Source: an uncultured Lachnospiraceae bacterium (GTDB lineage Bacteria; Bacillota; Clostridia; Lachnospirales; Lachnospiraceae). Taken from it: a stretch of DNA of 43,984 nucleotides. The stretch spans positions 1 to 43,984 of the forward strand of contig CAJTVK010000020.1 in the NCBI GenBank assembly GCA_910579645.1, given 5' to 3'. Under the pieces are notes generated by a model that was given only the letters and a program-made list of their open reading frames with translations, did not search any database and had not been told where the DNA came from. Position 1 is the first letter of the stretch. Each line of letters opens with the position of its first letter. The position numbers and the translations under genes are program-made. Below are positions 35,001 through 43,850 of this stretch, in pieces.

Positions 35001-36233
35001 ATGTCGCATACGTCAGATCATTATACCTATATCGTTCACCATATCAGAGAATGTTTTCACATCCCTGCATATCTCTTTGATATATCCGGCATACTTCTCT
35101 GCCCTTTGACAGTAGATAGTCCTATAAATTTACAGTTTTTCCAAACGATGATAGACACATGCCATCATTACCCCAAAACAGATATCGCTTTATTTCCGCA
35201 GGTACTGATTCCATCTGATAACATTTATTTTGTGTTTTTTCCCTTAGAAAAAGAGCATTTCATGTTACTTGGGCCAATTGGCAGCAATTATCTGACTGCC
35301 AGACAAAACAATGATTTTCGTAAGAAATACCATTTTGAATTCATGAAAAATCATTTTTGCAGGTTGTCTGTTTCACAACTCATGAGCCTGACATCTATTG
35401 TCTGGTTTATGGTAAGCAAAACTCCCATAAAAACAGAAGATATTTATATCAGAAAGGATTTCTCTTTTCAACTTACAGAAGCTGATTCATCAGGATACCG
35501 CCTTTATTCGTATAAAGAGGATAAAACAAAGAGCAATTTTGAAGGGGAGCAGATATGGTGTAATTACATTGAAACCGGTGATGTCCAGAAAATGAATGAA
35601 ATGATTTCCCATACACAGAATATTGTTTCTTCTTTTGAAAGCGTTGGCACACTCGCAAAAGATAATGATTATAAACAGCTTGAATATACACTCGTAACTT
35701 CTATATCTCTGGCAATGCATGCCGCGATTCGCGGTGGAGTGGCGCCCCTGCAATGTTATGAGGCCTCAGACCTGCTGCTTCAAAAAGCGGCGGCCTGCAC
35801 CGATATTTTAAAATTGTATGATTTGTTTATAGAAACCTTCCGTACCTTTACGACTATGGTGCATCTTCATATTCATAGTCCAAAATACGGACTTCTGATC
35901 GAGCAATGTAAAGATTATATTGCCAGACATCTTTATCATCCATTTAGGATTGCAGATATGTCAGCACAGCTTCACATCAACAATAACTACCTTTCTCAGC
36001 TCTTTTCCAGAGAAACCGGTATGACAATCCAACATTATATCCGTAATGAACGGCTGAATGCTGCTGCAAATCTATTAAAATATTCCGAGGAATCTATCGG
36101 ACAGATTTCAGACTATATGCAGTTTTCTTCCCCCAGCCGTTTCAGTGGATATTTCAAAGAAAAATATCATATGACTCCTTTGGAATACAGAAATAAATAT
36201 AAAATTGCAGAATTTAAGGACAAACCACGATGA
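35001..36233 (+). CDS. AraC-family transcriptional regulator
   Basis: A 410-residue regulator. The C-terminal AraC/XylS domain spans about 300-398, with RIADMSAQLHINNNYLSQLF and SIGQISDYMQFSSPSRFSGY as the two HTH units and TPLEYRNKY closing. The N-terminal 290 residues are a sensor similar in layout to that of the AraC at 9144-10400 (compare RGGVAPLQCYEASDLLLQKA), with no cupin signature. The ATG at 35001 follows GGAAGGTGG. It is divergent from the 19 kb operon, whose upstream gap carries a phased direct repeat, so it is the probable activator of that operon. Its 3' end faces the AraC gene at 36311. Confidence 0.9.
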   Translation: MSHTSDHYTYIVHHIRECFHIPAYLFDISGILLCPLTVDSPINLQFFQTMIDTCHHYPKTDIALFPQVLIPSDNIYFVFFPLEKEHFMLLGPIGSNYLTARQNNDFRKKYHFEFMKNHFCRLSVSQLMSLTSIVWFMVSKTPIKTEDIYIRKDFSFQLTEADSSGYRLYSYKEDKTKSNFEGEQIWCNYIETGDVQKMNEMISHTQNIVSSFESVGTLAKDNDYKQLEYTLVTSISLAMHAAIRGGVAPLQCYEASDLLLQKAAACTDILKLYDLFIETFRTFTTMVHLHIHSPKYGLLIEQCKDYIARHLYHPFRIADMSAQLHINNNYLSQLFSRETGMTIQHYIRNERLNAAANLLKYSEESIGQISDYMQFSSPSRFSGYFKEKYHMTPLEYRNKYKIAEFKDKPR

Positions 36234-36310
36234 CCGCACATAGTCAATGATACCGCACAAACCTGGACAGCCAAATATATTATCAGATTCCAATACGGTA
36301 TCAATGCGTC

Positions 36311-37294
36311 TTATCTGCTGTTTCTATATTCGTTTGGTGTGCTGCCAGTGTACTTTTTAAACAGACGGTAAAAATAATTTTCTTCTTCAATCCCAACCAT
36401 TCTTCCAATTTGATTTGCCGGAATGGATGTAGAACACAGCAGGCTTTTTGCATGCTCTATTCTCTGCCATATAATGTATTCGATGGGAGAATATCCCGTA
36501 TGCCTTTTAAATAACTTGCAAAGGTAATATCGGCTCATGCCACTGAATCCGGCAAGATATTCGAGGGTAAGCGGCCTCATGTAATTACTTCCAATATACC
36601 GAACCAGCATATTAATACTGTCCGGCATCCGGCGCGTCTGTTCCTGATACCATTCTGAGTCAGTCAGTAAATCCATCAGCAACTGATTCAGAACGCAGGA
36701 TACCTGCAGTTCCCGATATGGGATAACCTGGTCATATATCTCCAGCAGCTTTTCCATATTTCTCTGATATCCCCCTTCCACTTTCTGGTGAAAAGAAAAA
36801 TTTCCCAGACTATTGATTTCATGGAATACATATTCCGCAAAAGAGCCATTAAAATGCAGAACACTGTGTTTCCAATTCCTTTCTACCGTATAATAGTAAT
36901 GTTCTTTTCTGCAGTCCACCAGAATACCGTCACCCTCGGTCAAAATATGTTTTTTGCCTTCATATTCGACAGCCCCTTTTCCCTCATACGTAAACAATAA
37001 CATATAGGAATTTACCCCATATCTTTTCGTGTAAAACATTCTTCCAGCATCCAACATTGAAAACGATTGAACATATGTCAAATTTTGCTGTGCAAACTCA
37101 GAAACAGGGTGCAATGGAAGGATATAACTCTTTCCCTCAATGCAAAAGGTGCATTTCTCAAAAAAACGATAATTAGCGAGTCTGGACATATAATCAGAAT
37201 AGGTATCCCCTTCCGCTAATTTTTCGCTAAGGTTATCCGTATTCTCTAATGGTTTATCAGAATTATTGATTATAAAATGTATATTTTGAAACAT
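36311..37294 (-). CDS. AraC-family regulator with cupin-type sensor
   Basis: A 327-residue AraC regulator of the classical kind. Residues about 90-175 form a cupin-like ligand-binding barrel (MLLFTYEGKGAVEYEGKKHI, then ILVDCRKEHYYYTVERNWKH). Residues about 228-326 are the double HTH (TLEYLAGFSGMSRYYLCKLF, IPANQIGRMVGIEEENYFYR, ending GSTPNEYRNSR). It differs in architecture from the two 410-residue AraC proteins of the island. It is divergent from the GH78-transporter operon, separated by about 130 bp, so it probably senses rhamnose or the imported rhamnoside and controls that operon. AAGGAGTAGAGG precedes the ATG. Confidence 0.9.
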   Translation of the reverse strand: MFQNIHFIINNSDKPLENTDNLSEKLAEGDTYSDYMSRLANYRFFEKCTFCIEGKSYILPLHPVSEFAQQNLTYVQSFSMLDAGRMFYTKRYGVNSYMLLFTYEGKGAVEYEGKKHILTEGDGILVDCRKEHYYYTVERNWKHSVLHFNGSFAEYVFHEINSLGNFSFHQKVEGGYQRNMEKLLEIYDQVIPYRELQVSCVLNQLLMDLLTDSEWYQEQTRRMPDSINMLVRYIGSNYMRPLTLEYLAGFSGMSRYYLCKLFKRHTGYSPIEYIIWQRIEHAKSLLCSTSIPANQIGRMVGIEEENYFYRLFKKYTGSTPNEYRNSR

Positions 37295-37375
37295 AAACCT
37301 CTACTCCTTTTTACTAGAACAATATAATGCTTACTATTTGGCAATATGAACTATTTTATCGGTTTAAAATTCTAC

Positions 37376-37381
37376 TATAAT
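37376..37381 (+). promoter_or_regulatory. Likely -10 box of the GH78 operon
   Basis: A perfect TATAAT lies 44 bp before the GH78 start, with no good -35 at 16-18 bp upstream. This is consistent with activation by the divergent AraC protein. Confidence 0.4.
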
Positions 37382-37425
37382 TAGACTATAAAAACAATAT
37401 GCAAACGGAAAGGAGTGCAATAAAA

Positions 37426-40263
37426 ATGCTTATATACGATATCAAAACAGAGTATATGGAAAATCCGATGGGCATTGATGTCCCATCACCGAGAATGTCT
37501 TGGAAACTTCGCACAACATTGTGCAATGCTGTCCAGATTTCCTACCGGATTCACGCATATGACACTGATACGAAAAAGCTTCTCTGGGACAGCGGCCTTG
37601 TTCAAAGTGAGCAGACACATGCCATTTCCTGGAATGGCCCAAAGCTCGTGTCACGGCAGAGAGTCAGTTGGTCAGTCGAATGTGCTGTAAAAGGGCAGGA
37701 TCCGAAGACAATGAATGAAATCATTGAAACTTCTTTTAGCCCTCAGGCTACATTCGAAATGGGCCTGTTATCACCTGATGAGTGGAGTGCATCATGGATT
37801 GAGCCTGAGATTACAGTGGATATTACACAAAGCAAACCTTCTCCATACCTCCGGAAAGTTTTTCAGGTTAAATCTGGTCTGAAAAAAGCTCGTATTTATC
37901 AGTCGGCACATGGTTTGTATGAGTTTTGGATCAATGGTCATGCAGGAACAGAAGATAAATTCAAGCCAGGCTTCACTTCCTACAACAAACGGCTGCAAGT
38001 ACAGACCTATGATATTCTTCCCTATCTGAAAGAAGGTAAAAATTGTTGGAGTATCGCACTCGGTGACGGGTGGTGGCGCGGAACTATAGGCGGGCAGATG
38101 AATAATACGTTTGGCTACAAGCTTGCTTACATCGGACAAATCGAACTTATCTATGAAGATGGAATCAAAGAATATGTCCTGACTGATGCTGATTTTAAAG
38201 TTTCAACAGGCGGTCTTCTTTCATCAGATATGATTTTCGGAGACCTTTATGATGCAGCTCTTGAACCAGAAAACTGGAAGTCTGCAGAATATGCTGACAC
38301 TTCATGGCATAGCCCATTGGTCATAGCTGACCAGAATCTGGAAAAAAAGAGTCTTTTCAGTACGAGAGGCGTTCCGGTACGCGAAGCAGAGAAATTCCTG
38401 CCGGAAGTGCTGCACACTCCCGATGGCAACACGGTACTTGATTTTAAACAGAATATTGCCGGATACGTCTCCATGACTCTCCATAACTGTCAAAAAGGAC
38501 AGCATATTACCCTGATACATGGGGAAGCGTTGGATGAAAATGGGAACTTCACGCAAAAAAATTATGCACAAACAGAGATTGCACAGACAAAAACAACACA
38601 AAAAGTAGAATACATTGCCGCCGGGAAAAAAGACGAGGCATACTGCCCCTTGTTCTCTATTTTCGGTTTTCGCTATGTACTGCTGAAAGGATATGACGGC
38701 GATATTCTCCCGGGGGATTTTCAGGCGATTGCCGTTTATTCGCACATGAAAGAAACTGGCCGCTTCACCTGTTCTAACCCGCTAATCAATCAGTTAGCCG
38801 CAAATAGTCTCTGGAGCCAAAAGGGTAATTTTATGGATGTTCCTACCGACTGCCCCACAAGAGAAAGAAATCCATATACGGGTGACGCCCAAGTCTATGC
38901 AGCTACCGCCGCAGACTTTATGGACGTATATGCTTTTTTTGAGAAATGGATGCTGGACTACACAGAGGAACAGTTTGTATCCGGTAAGATTCCCAATACT
39001 GTTCCTTCTATCAGCGCATTGAACCACAATGATGCGGAGCAGTCCAGAAGAGACCAAAATTTTGCCTTGATGGAAGATGGGCCTATGAAAGAAATGGCTC
39101 TTGCCATGAAAGCAACAAAAGAAAATGGAAACTTTATTGACGGTTCTTCGGGCTGGGCTGATGCTGCAACAATTATTCCCCGGACGATGTACCTTAGTTA
39201 TGGCGATTTGCAAATTTATCGTAATCAGTTTGAATGCTGCAAAAAATGGGTCGATTATATCAGAAGAGAAGCCGCGCAGTCAAATCCTGTTTTCGCCGAT
39301 TTTCCTTACTACCAGACTCCCGAAGATTCCTGCTATGTGTGGGACAGTGGTTTCCACTGGGGAGAATGGCTGGAAGCAGATATTGACATCTATGCCGATA
39401 TGTATGGATACATCGGAAAACTGATGACCTGTCCGGAATATCTTTCTGCCACAATGTATTACTATTTGTCAGCTAAGATTGTATCTGAAATGGCTGATCT
39501 GCTCGGTGAGACGGCTGATAAAGAAAAATATGCCGGTATTGCGGCTAATGTAAAGCGGGTCTATAATAAATATTTTATTCCGGAAAACGGAATTATCATA
39601 GAAGGAAGGCAGGCTTTACATGTCCGTGCTCTGGCCTTTGATCTTGTTATTCCCGAAAAAAAGCAGGCCGTTGCCGATTACCTGTTCCAATTGGTAAAGG
39701 ATAATGATTATTCGCTAAACACCGGATTCCTTTCTACTCCTTACCTTCTCCCGGTCTTGGCGGACAACGGTTATGAAGCAGCGGCCTATCGGCTTCTGGA
39801 GCGTGAAAATAATCCGGGGTGGTTAAAACCTGTGAAAGACGGGGCTACTACAATTCCGGAAAGCTGGAATGGCTTTGAGACCTGCAGTTCGTCATTTAAC
39901 CACTACAGTTACGGCGCTGTATGCGATTTTCTTTTCAAATATACTGCCGGGATTCGACCGGTCATAGAGTATCCGGGGTATAAAAAGATTCTTATCCAAC
40001 CAGTTCCTGGTGGACATTTGACGCAGGCGGAAGCAGAATTCGAGAGTATTTATGGAACTATTGTATCCGGCTGGGAAAAGACTGACGATTATATACACTA
40101 TAAAATAGAAATACCCACAAATACCGTTGCTACAATCCGATTAAGAGGTTGTCATGAAGATTACAATTATATTAAGACCGGGTATCCCAAAAGCAGCTAT
40201 CATGAAGAAACCATTGAAATCCCTGTAGGAAGCGGAAAATGGACTTTTACTTTGAAAGGATAA
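37426..40263 (+). CDS. GH78 family alpha-L-rhamnosidase
   Basis: A 945-residue alpha-L-rhamnosidase. The N-terminal fibronectin-like domain (ENPMGIDVPSPRMSWKL, typical family start) is followed by the Bac_rhamnosid_N-type beta-domain (GHAGTEDKFKPGFTSYNKRL, GDGWWRGTIGG) and a further beta domain. The (alpha/alpha)6 barrel carries the general acid Glu480 in PTDCPTRERNPYTGDAQ. The general base candidate Glu812 is in GATTIPESWNGF (the usual WE.W is altered). The C-terminal beta-domain has IRPVIEYPGYKKILIQPVPG. There is no signal peptide, so rhamnosides are cleaved inside the cell. The start ATG 37426 is chosen because AAAGGAG precedes it. The ATG at 37399 has no such site. It shares an operon with the transporter that begins 4 bp after its stop. 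Confidence 0.93.
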   Translation: MLIYDIKTEYMENPMGIDVPSPRMSWKLRTTLCNAVQISYRIHAYDTDTKKLLWDSGLVQSEQTHAISWNGPKLVSRQRVSWSVECAVKGQDPKTMNEIIETSFSPQATFEMGLLSPDEWSASWIEPEITVDITQSKPSPYLRKVFQVKSGLKKARIYQSAHGLYEFWINGHAGTEDKFKPGFTSYNKRLQVQTYDILPYLKEGKNCWSIALGDGWWRGTIGGQMNNTFGYKLAYIGQIELIYEDGIKEYVLTDADFKVSTGGLLSSDMIFGDLYDAALEPENWKSAEYADTSWHSPLVIADQNLEKKSLFSTRGVPVREAEKFLPEVLHTPDGNTVLDFKQNIAGYVSMTLHNCQKGQHITLIHGEALDENGNFTQKNYAQTEIAQTKTTQKVEYIAAGKKDEAYCPLFSIFGFRYVLLKGYDGDILPGDFQAIAVYSHMKETGRFTCSNPLINQLAANSLWSQKGNFMDVPTDCPTRERNPYTGDAQVYAATAADFMDVYAFFEKWMLDYTEEQFVSGKIPNTVPSISALNHNDAEQSRRDQNFALMEDGPMKEMALAMKATKENGNFIDGSSGWADAATIIPRTMYLSYGDLQIYRNQFECCKKWVDYIRREAAQSNPVFADFPYYQTPEDSCYVWDSGFHWGEWLEADIDIYADMYGYIGKLMTCPEYLSATMYYYLSAKIVSEMADLLGETADKEKYAGIAANVKRVYNKYFIPENGIIIEGRQALHVRALAFDLVIPEKKQAVADYLFQLVKDNDYSLNTGFLSTPYLLPVLADNGYEAAAYRLLERENNPGWLKPVKDGATTIPESWNGFETCSSSFNHYSYGAVCDFLFKYTAGIRPVIEYPGYKKILIQPVPGGHLTQAEAEFESIYGTIVSGWEKTDDYIHYKIEIPTNTVATIRLRGCHEDYNYIKTGYPKSSYHEETIEIPVGSGKWTFTLKG

Positions 40264-40267
40264 ACAA

Positions 40268-41629
40268 ATGGAAGAAAAAAAATATATGACGTTAGGGCGT
40301 TATCTTGGATATGGCATTGGTGGTTTTGGCCAATGCTTTGTATTGATTTTCGCAAATTTTATTCTTCTCTATATGACAAATACGATTGGTATGGATATCG
40401 GTATTGTCGGTACGCTAATGATGGTCTCCAAAATTTTTGATGGAATCTCTGACGTAATATTTGGAAATCTTTTGGATCGAACCCATACTAAATACGGAAA
40501 AACAAAACCCTGGATTCTTGGAACCGTTTTTCCGTTAGCAATTGTTCAGGTACTCCTTTTTTTCATTCCTCTGAAAGAAGGAATTGCACAATATGCATAC
40601 TTTCTGATTGTATACACTCTATTGAATGCTGTCTTCTATACTGCAAATGGAGTTGCATATAATTCGCTTCCGGTTATGACAACAAACAACAAACTCGAAC
40701 GGGTAATTATGGGTGTAATTTTATCCATTTCCGTTTTGACAGGCTCTGTTTTGGTAAGTTCTGTTACTCTTGGGCTGGTCGATAGTTTTGGGGCTGGTTT
40801 GAAAGGATGGAGAACCGTAGCACTTATTTATTCCGCTGCATTAATCGTATGCGAACTGCTATGTGGCATTTCTGTAAAAGAAGTGTCTTTTGGAGATGCC
40901 CCCCTGCAAGATAGTAACTCAGAAAACCATTCTCTTTCATTTAGAGAGAGTTTCCGTTATCTTCTGCACAGTAAATATTATATTTTAATCATGCTTTACT
41001 ACATATTATATTACTTTTCTAATGGGGTTTTCGGTGCAGTCGGTACTTACTATTGCATTTATATCCTTAAAAATGAAAGCATATATGGTTTATTGTCTGC
41101 TGCCTCCATGATTCCTATGATTATCGGAGTTATATTTACCCCATTGTTTGTGAAAAAATGGGGTATGTATAAAACAAACACATGGACATTGCTGTTGTCA
41201 ACAATATCCTGCATTTTCCTCATTATTGGCGGTTACAATGGCGGCATTGTTGTTCTCATTATTGGGCTGGCTTTAAAATCCCTGTTTTTTGGCCCCATGA
41301 GTGGATCTGTCAACGCAATCATAGCAGATATCTCCAACTACGAAACATTGAAAAAAGGTATCCATTTAGAGGGAACCATGTATAGTTGTGTTTCTATGGG
41401 TCAAAAGCTCGGGGGCGGTATAGCAAGTGCTTTTGCAGGATGGATGATGCATCTGGCACATTATGATGGAATGCTAAGCATTCAGGCTCGGAGTACATGC
41501 AATATGATTATCTTCCTGTATATTGTCGTTCCTTCCATTTGTGCCATATTAATATATGCCATTGTACGAAAAATAGATGTAGAAAAAGAACTTCAAAAAC
41601 TACTGCTCAAAGATTCATCAGCAAGCTAG
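40268..41629 (+). CDS. GPH-family (MFS) sugar:cation symporter, probably for rhamnosides
   Basis: A 453-residue transporter with about 12 hydrophobic segments. The GPH signature is KIFDGISDVIFGNLLDRTHT, then KYGKTKPWIL. The later LEGTMYSCVSMGQKLGGGIA and AHYDGMLSIQARS segments match the family C-terminal half. It starts 4 bp after the GH78 stop, with AAAGGA placed in the end of that gene, so the pair is translationally coupled. This makes an L-rhamnosyl compound the most likely cargo. A short palindrome (ATTAGCTAAT) lies downstream, but no clear terminator is seen. Confidence 0.9.
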   Translation: MEEKKYMTLGRYLGYGIGGFGQCFVLIFANFILLYMTNTIGMDIGIVGTLMMVSKIFDGISDVIFGNLLDRTHTKYGKTKPWILGTVFPLAIVQVLLFFIPLKEGIAQYAYFLIVYTLLNAVFYTANGVAYNSLPVMTTNNKLERVIMGVILSISVLTGSVLVSSVTLGLVDSFGAGLKGWRTVALIYSAALIVCELLCGISVKEVSFGDAPLQDSNSENHSLSFRESFRYLLHSKYYILIMLYYILYYFSNGVFGAVGTYYCIYILKNESIYGLLSAASMIPMIIGVIFTPLFVKKWGMYKTNTWTLLLSTISCIFLIIGGYNGGIVVLIIGLALKSLFFGPMSGSVNAIIADISNYETLKKGIHLEGTMYSCVSMGQKLGGGIASAFAGWMMHLAHYDGMLSIQARSTCNMIIFLYIVVPSICAILIYAIVRKIDVEKELQKLLLKDSSAS

Positions 41630-41735
41630 AACGCAATAAAAGATAATTAGCTAATATCATTTATACTTTATGCCACACAGACAATCATTGCCCTTACAGT
41701 CTTAACCGCAAGGCTCACCGAAACAAGCAGGAAAA

Positions 41736-42110
41736 ATGCCGAATTATTGCATTGCTTACTTTACCAAAGAATTTAATGCTAACTATCATGATTTAGGCCA
41801 GACCGACAAATTCGGCCTGGCCAGCTTCGTTAAGGAATTTGTGGATACCAATAAACTCCAAATCACATTGTTTGAACTTGAAGGTATCATACAGTACAAC
41901 GGTACATATCTGAATCAATTATTCAAGAAAAAATATCAACGTTCTATCACAGATTATAATCAGAACACATATCTACAACATATGGCAAAATTATTGCTGG
42001 CCCAAATAGACCCATTGAGGATATCTATCACACAATTGGGTTTGTTCACATCAGCCAAAATATTACTAAAGTTCAACTCCTCTCAAACAGTTCATCTTTT
42101 TCATTATTAA
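41736..42110 (+). pseudogene. Decayed AraC-type HTH fragment
   Basis: A 124-codon ORF whose residues about 30-100 follow the AraC DNA-binding pattern: FVKEFVDTNKLQITLFELEG, YNGTYLNQLFKKKYQRSITD, YLQHMAKLLLAQ, RISITQLGLF. The sensor half is missing, the second HTH ends prematurely, and there is no ribosome site at the ATG. A 27-nt hairpin (41796-41822, GGCCAGACCGA/TCGGCCTGGCC) sits inside it. It is best read as the remnant of a regulator at the right edge of the island. A short expressed protein is less likely. Confidence 0.55.
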
Positions 42111-42111
42111 G

Positions 42112-42193
42112 GTGACAGTCAATTTTTTCGGATATAACAAGTGAATAGATATTTCTTATCTCATATTTCCATCCTATTCTTTAAAACTGTCAC
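42112..42193. repeat. Short inverted repeat at the island/ICE junction
   Basis: GTGACAGT (42112-42119) and ACTGTCAC (42186-42193) form a perfect 8-bp inverted repeat 66 bp apart, between the AraC remnant and the SpoVG-like gene. It could be a chance match, a recombination scar or part of an attachment site. Confidence 0.3.
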
Positions 42194-42207
42194 TATTCCC
42201 CTGTTTA

Positions 42208-42576
42208 CTATGTTTCCTGCTTCATAACCGCATTAAATTTCTTTACAATCTCATCATACAATTCCTGCCGGAACTGCCTTGTAACCGGATAAGCAATATC
42301 CCGATAGATATCCTTCCCATTATCATCAAGTTGCCCTGTCTTGTAATCCGGCATGGAGACGAAGATGTTTCCTTTCTGGGAGATTCCAATCCGGATTCCG
42401 GTCACTTTAAAAACGTCATTGAATACGATAGAAGCGTTGGCCTTTATGCAGCCCTCTTGATCCTGCAAGGGGGTTACTGTTACTTTGATGTCCATGTTTC
42501 CTGTATTATCTAAATTGATTGTATCTGCCGTGTTGGTTACATTGTTTGTATTAGTTATATTATTATCTTTCTCCAT
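42208..42576 (-). CDS. SpoVG-like regulatory protein
   Basis: A 122-residue protein whose residues about 32-118 match the SpoVG fold: IKVTVTPLQDQEGCIKANAS, VFNDVFKVTGIRI, GNIFVSMPDYKTG, and YRDIAYPVTRQFRQELYDEI. The N-terminal 30 residues are an Asn/Thr-rich linker absent from chromosomal SpoVG. Start ATG 42576 is supported by GAGG. The frame extends further upstream without a better site. SpoVG relatives bind nucleic acid, and ICE-borne copies are common in Clostridia next to ArdC/LtrC-like genes, as here. Chromosomal SpoVG (about 85-95 residues) is shorter and lies near purine or spore genes, so this is the ICE type. Confidence 0.85.
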   Translation of the reverse strand: MEKDNNITNTNNVTNTADTINLDNTGNMDIKVTVTPLQDQEGCIKANASIVFNDVFKVTGIRIGISQKGNIFVSMPDYKTGQLDDNGKDIYRDIAYPVTRQFRQELYDEIVKKFNAVMKQET

Positions 42577-42723
42577 ATCTACCTCTTTCTGCGCTGATAT
42601 TCTTATATTGTTATGAATCATCCGCGCTCTAATTTTAATTGACACTTTTTCCGCCTGAATAGTTTTTATTATTCTTGTTTTTTGGTTTTCTAAGTTTTGC
42701 AGACATTCTCCCTAACATTTTCC

Positions 42724-42738
42724 GGCTCCGCCGGAGCC
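42724..42738. terminator. Small GC hairpin between SpoVG-like and small ICE gene
   Basis: GGCTCC/GGAGCC with a 3-nt loop in the 200-bp gap between 42577 and 42776. No T-run follows on either strand, so it may be a processing or pause structure and not a true terminator. Nothing else is seen in the gap. Confidence 0.3.
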
Positions 42739-42776
42739 TGCTCATCTCATCATATCTTTTTCTGCCATGGATGGAT

Positions 42777-43058
42777 TTACAGTCTGTTTCCCATTTCTCT
42801 TTCGTAAAATCCTTTCAGATACTCCGCCACAATCTCCGCCATATCCCCCTGCTCTTTACAAAGCCCTTCCACCGTCGCAGTGAGCGTATCCTCCATCAAA
42901 AGATAAAGATAGCTGTTCATATCCTGCCGTTTCAGTTCCTTTATGACTTCCATTGCCTTGCCGCTTATGGAAATCGGCGTTCTGGTGAGGCTGATCCCGG
43001 AGAGCTGATATACCATGGCTTCCGCTTCCCCATTCCGGGATATGATATTTTCCCCCAA
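42777..43058 (-). CDS. Small ICE-type protein or frameshifted C-terminus of the ArdC/LtrC-like gene
   Basis: A 93-residue frame overlapping the end of the ArdC/LtrC-like gene by about 200 bp. It starts with TTG at 43058, 7 nt after AAGGAG, which would support a coupled separate gene. It contains SISGKAMEVIKELKRQDMNS and EGLCKEQGDMAEIVAEYLKG, a helical character seen in small ICE proteins of unknown function. The alternative is that a single-base indel near 43050 split one longer protein. I do not recognise a named family. Confidence 0.5.
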   Translation of the reverse strand: MGENIISRNGEAEAMVYQLSGISLTRTPISISGKAMEVIKELKRQDMNSYLYLLMEDTLTATVEGLCKEQGDMAEIVAEYLKGFYEREMGNRL

Positions 43059-43815
43059 TCTCCTGCTCCTTCCTGTCTTCTGTCTTACCTTCTGCTCTTT
43101 CTTCTGCCGCCCTCTGCTTTTCCCTTTTCACCTCAAAGGCTTTCTCTATCCCCGTAAGCACCTGCCCCGCCACGGATAGCGCCGTGTTGCACAGGCCGTA
43201 TACCATAAGCCTTGGAGCGGTAGCAAGTACCGGGAGCAGTGAGGAAACAGGCAGCGGCTTTGCATCCATGCGTACCGCCGCCATATACTGTGCGCTTTGG
43301 ATAACCGCATTTGTAATGTCATAGATATGCTCCGGGTTTTGGGAATTGTAGCGACATAATTCGCTGATATTTTCGATATACTTTTTATCCTCACTGTAAA
43401 CTTCCCGCTCCACCGCTTCCTTCACATAATCCTGCGCATTTGCCGATTTTGCATGGAGAAAGGCAAGCATCTCCTTTTCATTATTTTTATCTAACCTCCA
43501 TATCTCCGGCCTGCCCCTCCCGTTGGTGTCGGTTATGTCGAATACATGGTCTATGTATGAGCGGTAGCTGTTGGAATCTATGATTGCAATCCCTTTGCTC
43601 CCCTTGCGCACATACCTGTCCTTTTCCCGCCATCCGGCATAGGTTTCCACCATCCTTGCGTCCGGCCTCTGGGCGTAGAGCAGGCTGGCGTTCTCAAAGC
43701 CCATCTGATAATGGACGGCGGAAAATTTTAAGAAGCTGCTCCATGAAGCTTCGTCCTGAATGATTTTCGGCACAATCTCACGGTAGATATCTTTGGTATA
43801 GATGATGCCCTTCAT
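42856..43815 (-). CDS. ArdC/LtrC-like antirestriction-type protein of an ICE
   Basis: A 319-residue protein. Residues about 20-100 carry the ArdC N-terminal pattern: SWSSFLKFSAVHYQMGFENA, LLYAQRPDARMVETYAGW, VRKGSKGIAI. Such domains bind single-stranded DNA and are found in large ICE proteins of Firmicutes. Residues about 110-240 are helical, with ALAFLHAKSA-like and SAQYMAAVRMDAKPLPVSSL stretches, and then a charged KREKQRAAEERAEGKTEDRK linker. The last about 65 residues (from KYHIPEWGSG) look like out-of-frame translation of the neighbouring ORF at 42777-43058. AAAGGGG precedes the ATG. The gene lies 35 bp after the NlpC/P60 gene. Truncation by frameshift is possible. Confidence 0.7.
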   Translation of the reverse strand: MKGIIYTKDIYREIVPKIIQDEASWSSFLKFSAVHYQMGFENASLLYAQRPDARMVETYAGWREKDRYVRKGSKGIAIIDSNSYRSYIDHVFDITDTNGRGRPEIWRLDKNNEKEMLAFLHAKSANAQDYVKEAVEREVYSEDKKYIENISELCRYNSQNPEHIYDITNAVIQSAQYMAAVRMDAKPLPVSSLLPVLATAPRLMVYGLCNTALSVAGQVLTGIEKAFEVKREKQRAAEERAEGKTEDRKEQEIGGKYHIPEWGSGSHGISALRDQPHQNADFHKRQGNGSHKGTETAGYEQLSLSFDGGYAHCDGGRAL

Positions 43816-43850
43816 TTCCTGCCCCTTTCCGGTAAATCATTTTCTTATTT

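Noticed and set aside
36248..36303. TGATACCG/CGGTATCA inverted repeat between convergent AraC genes
   Set aside because: The arms are short with a loop of 40 nt and no T-run. It is weak as a terminator or operator.
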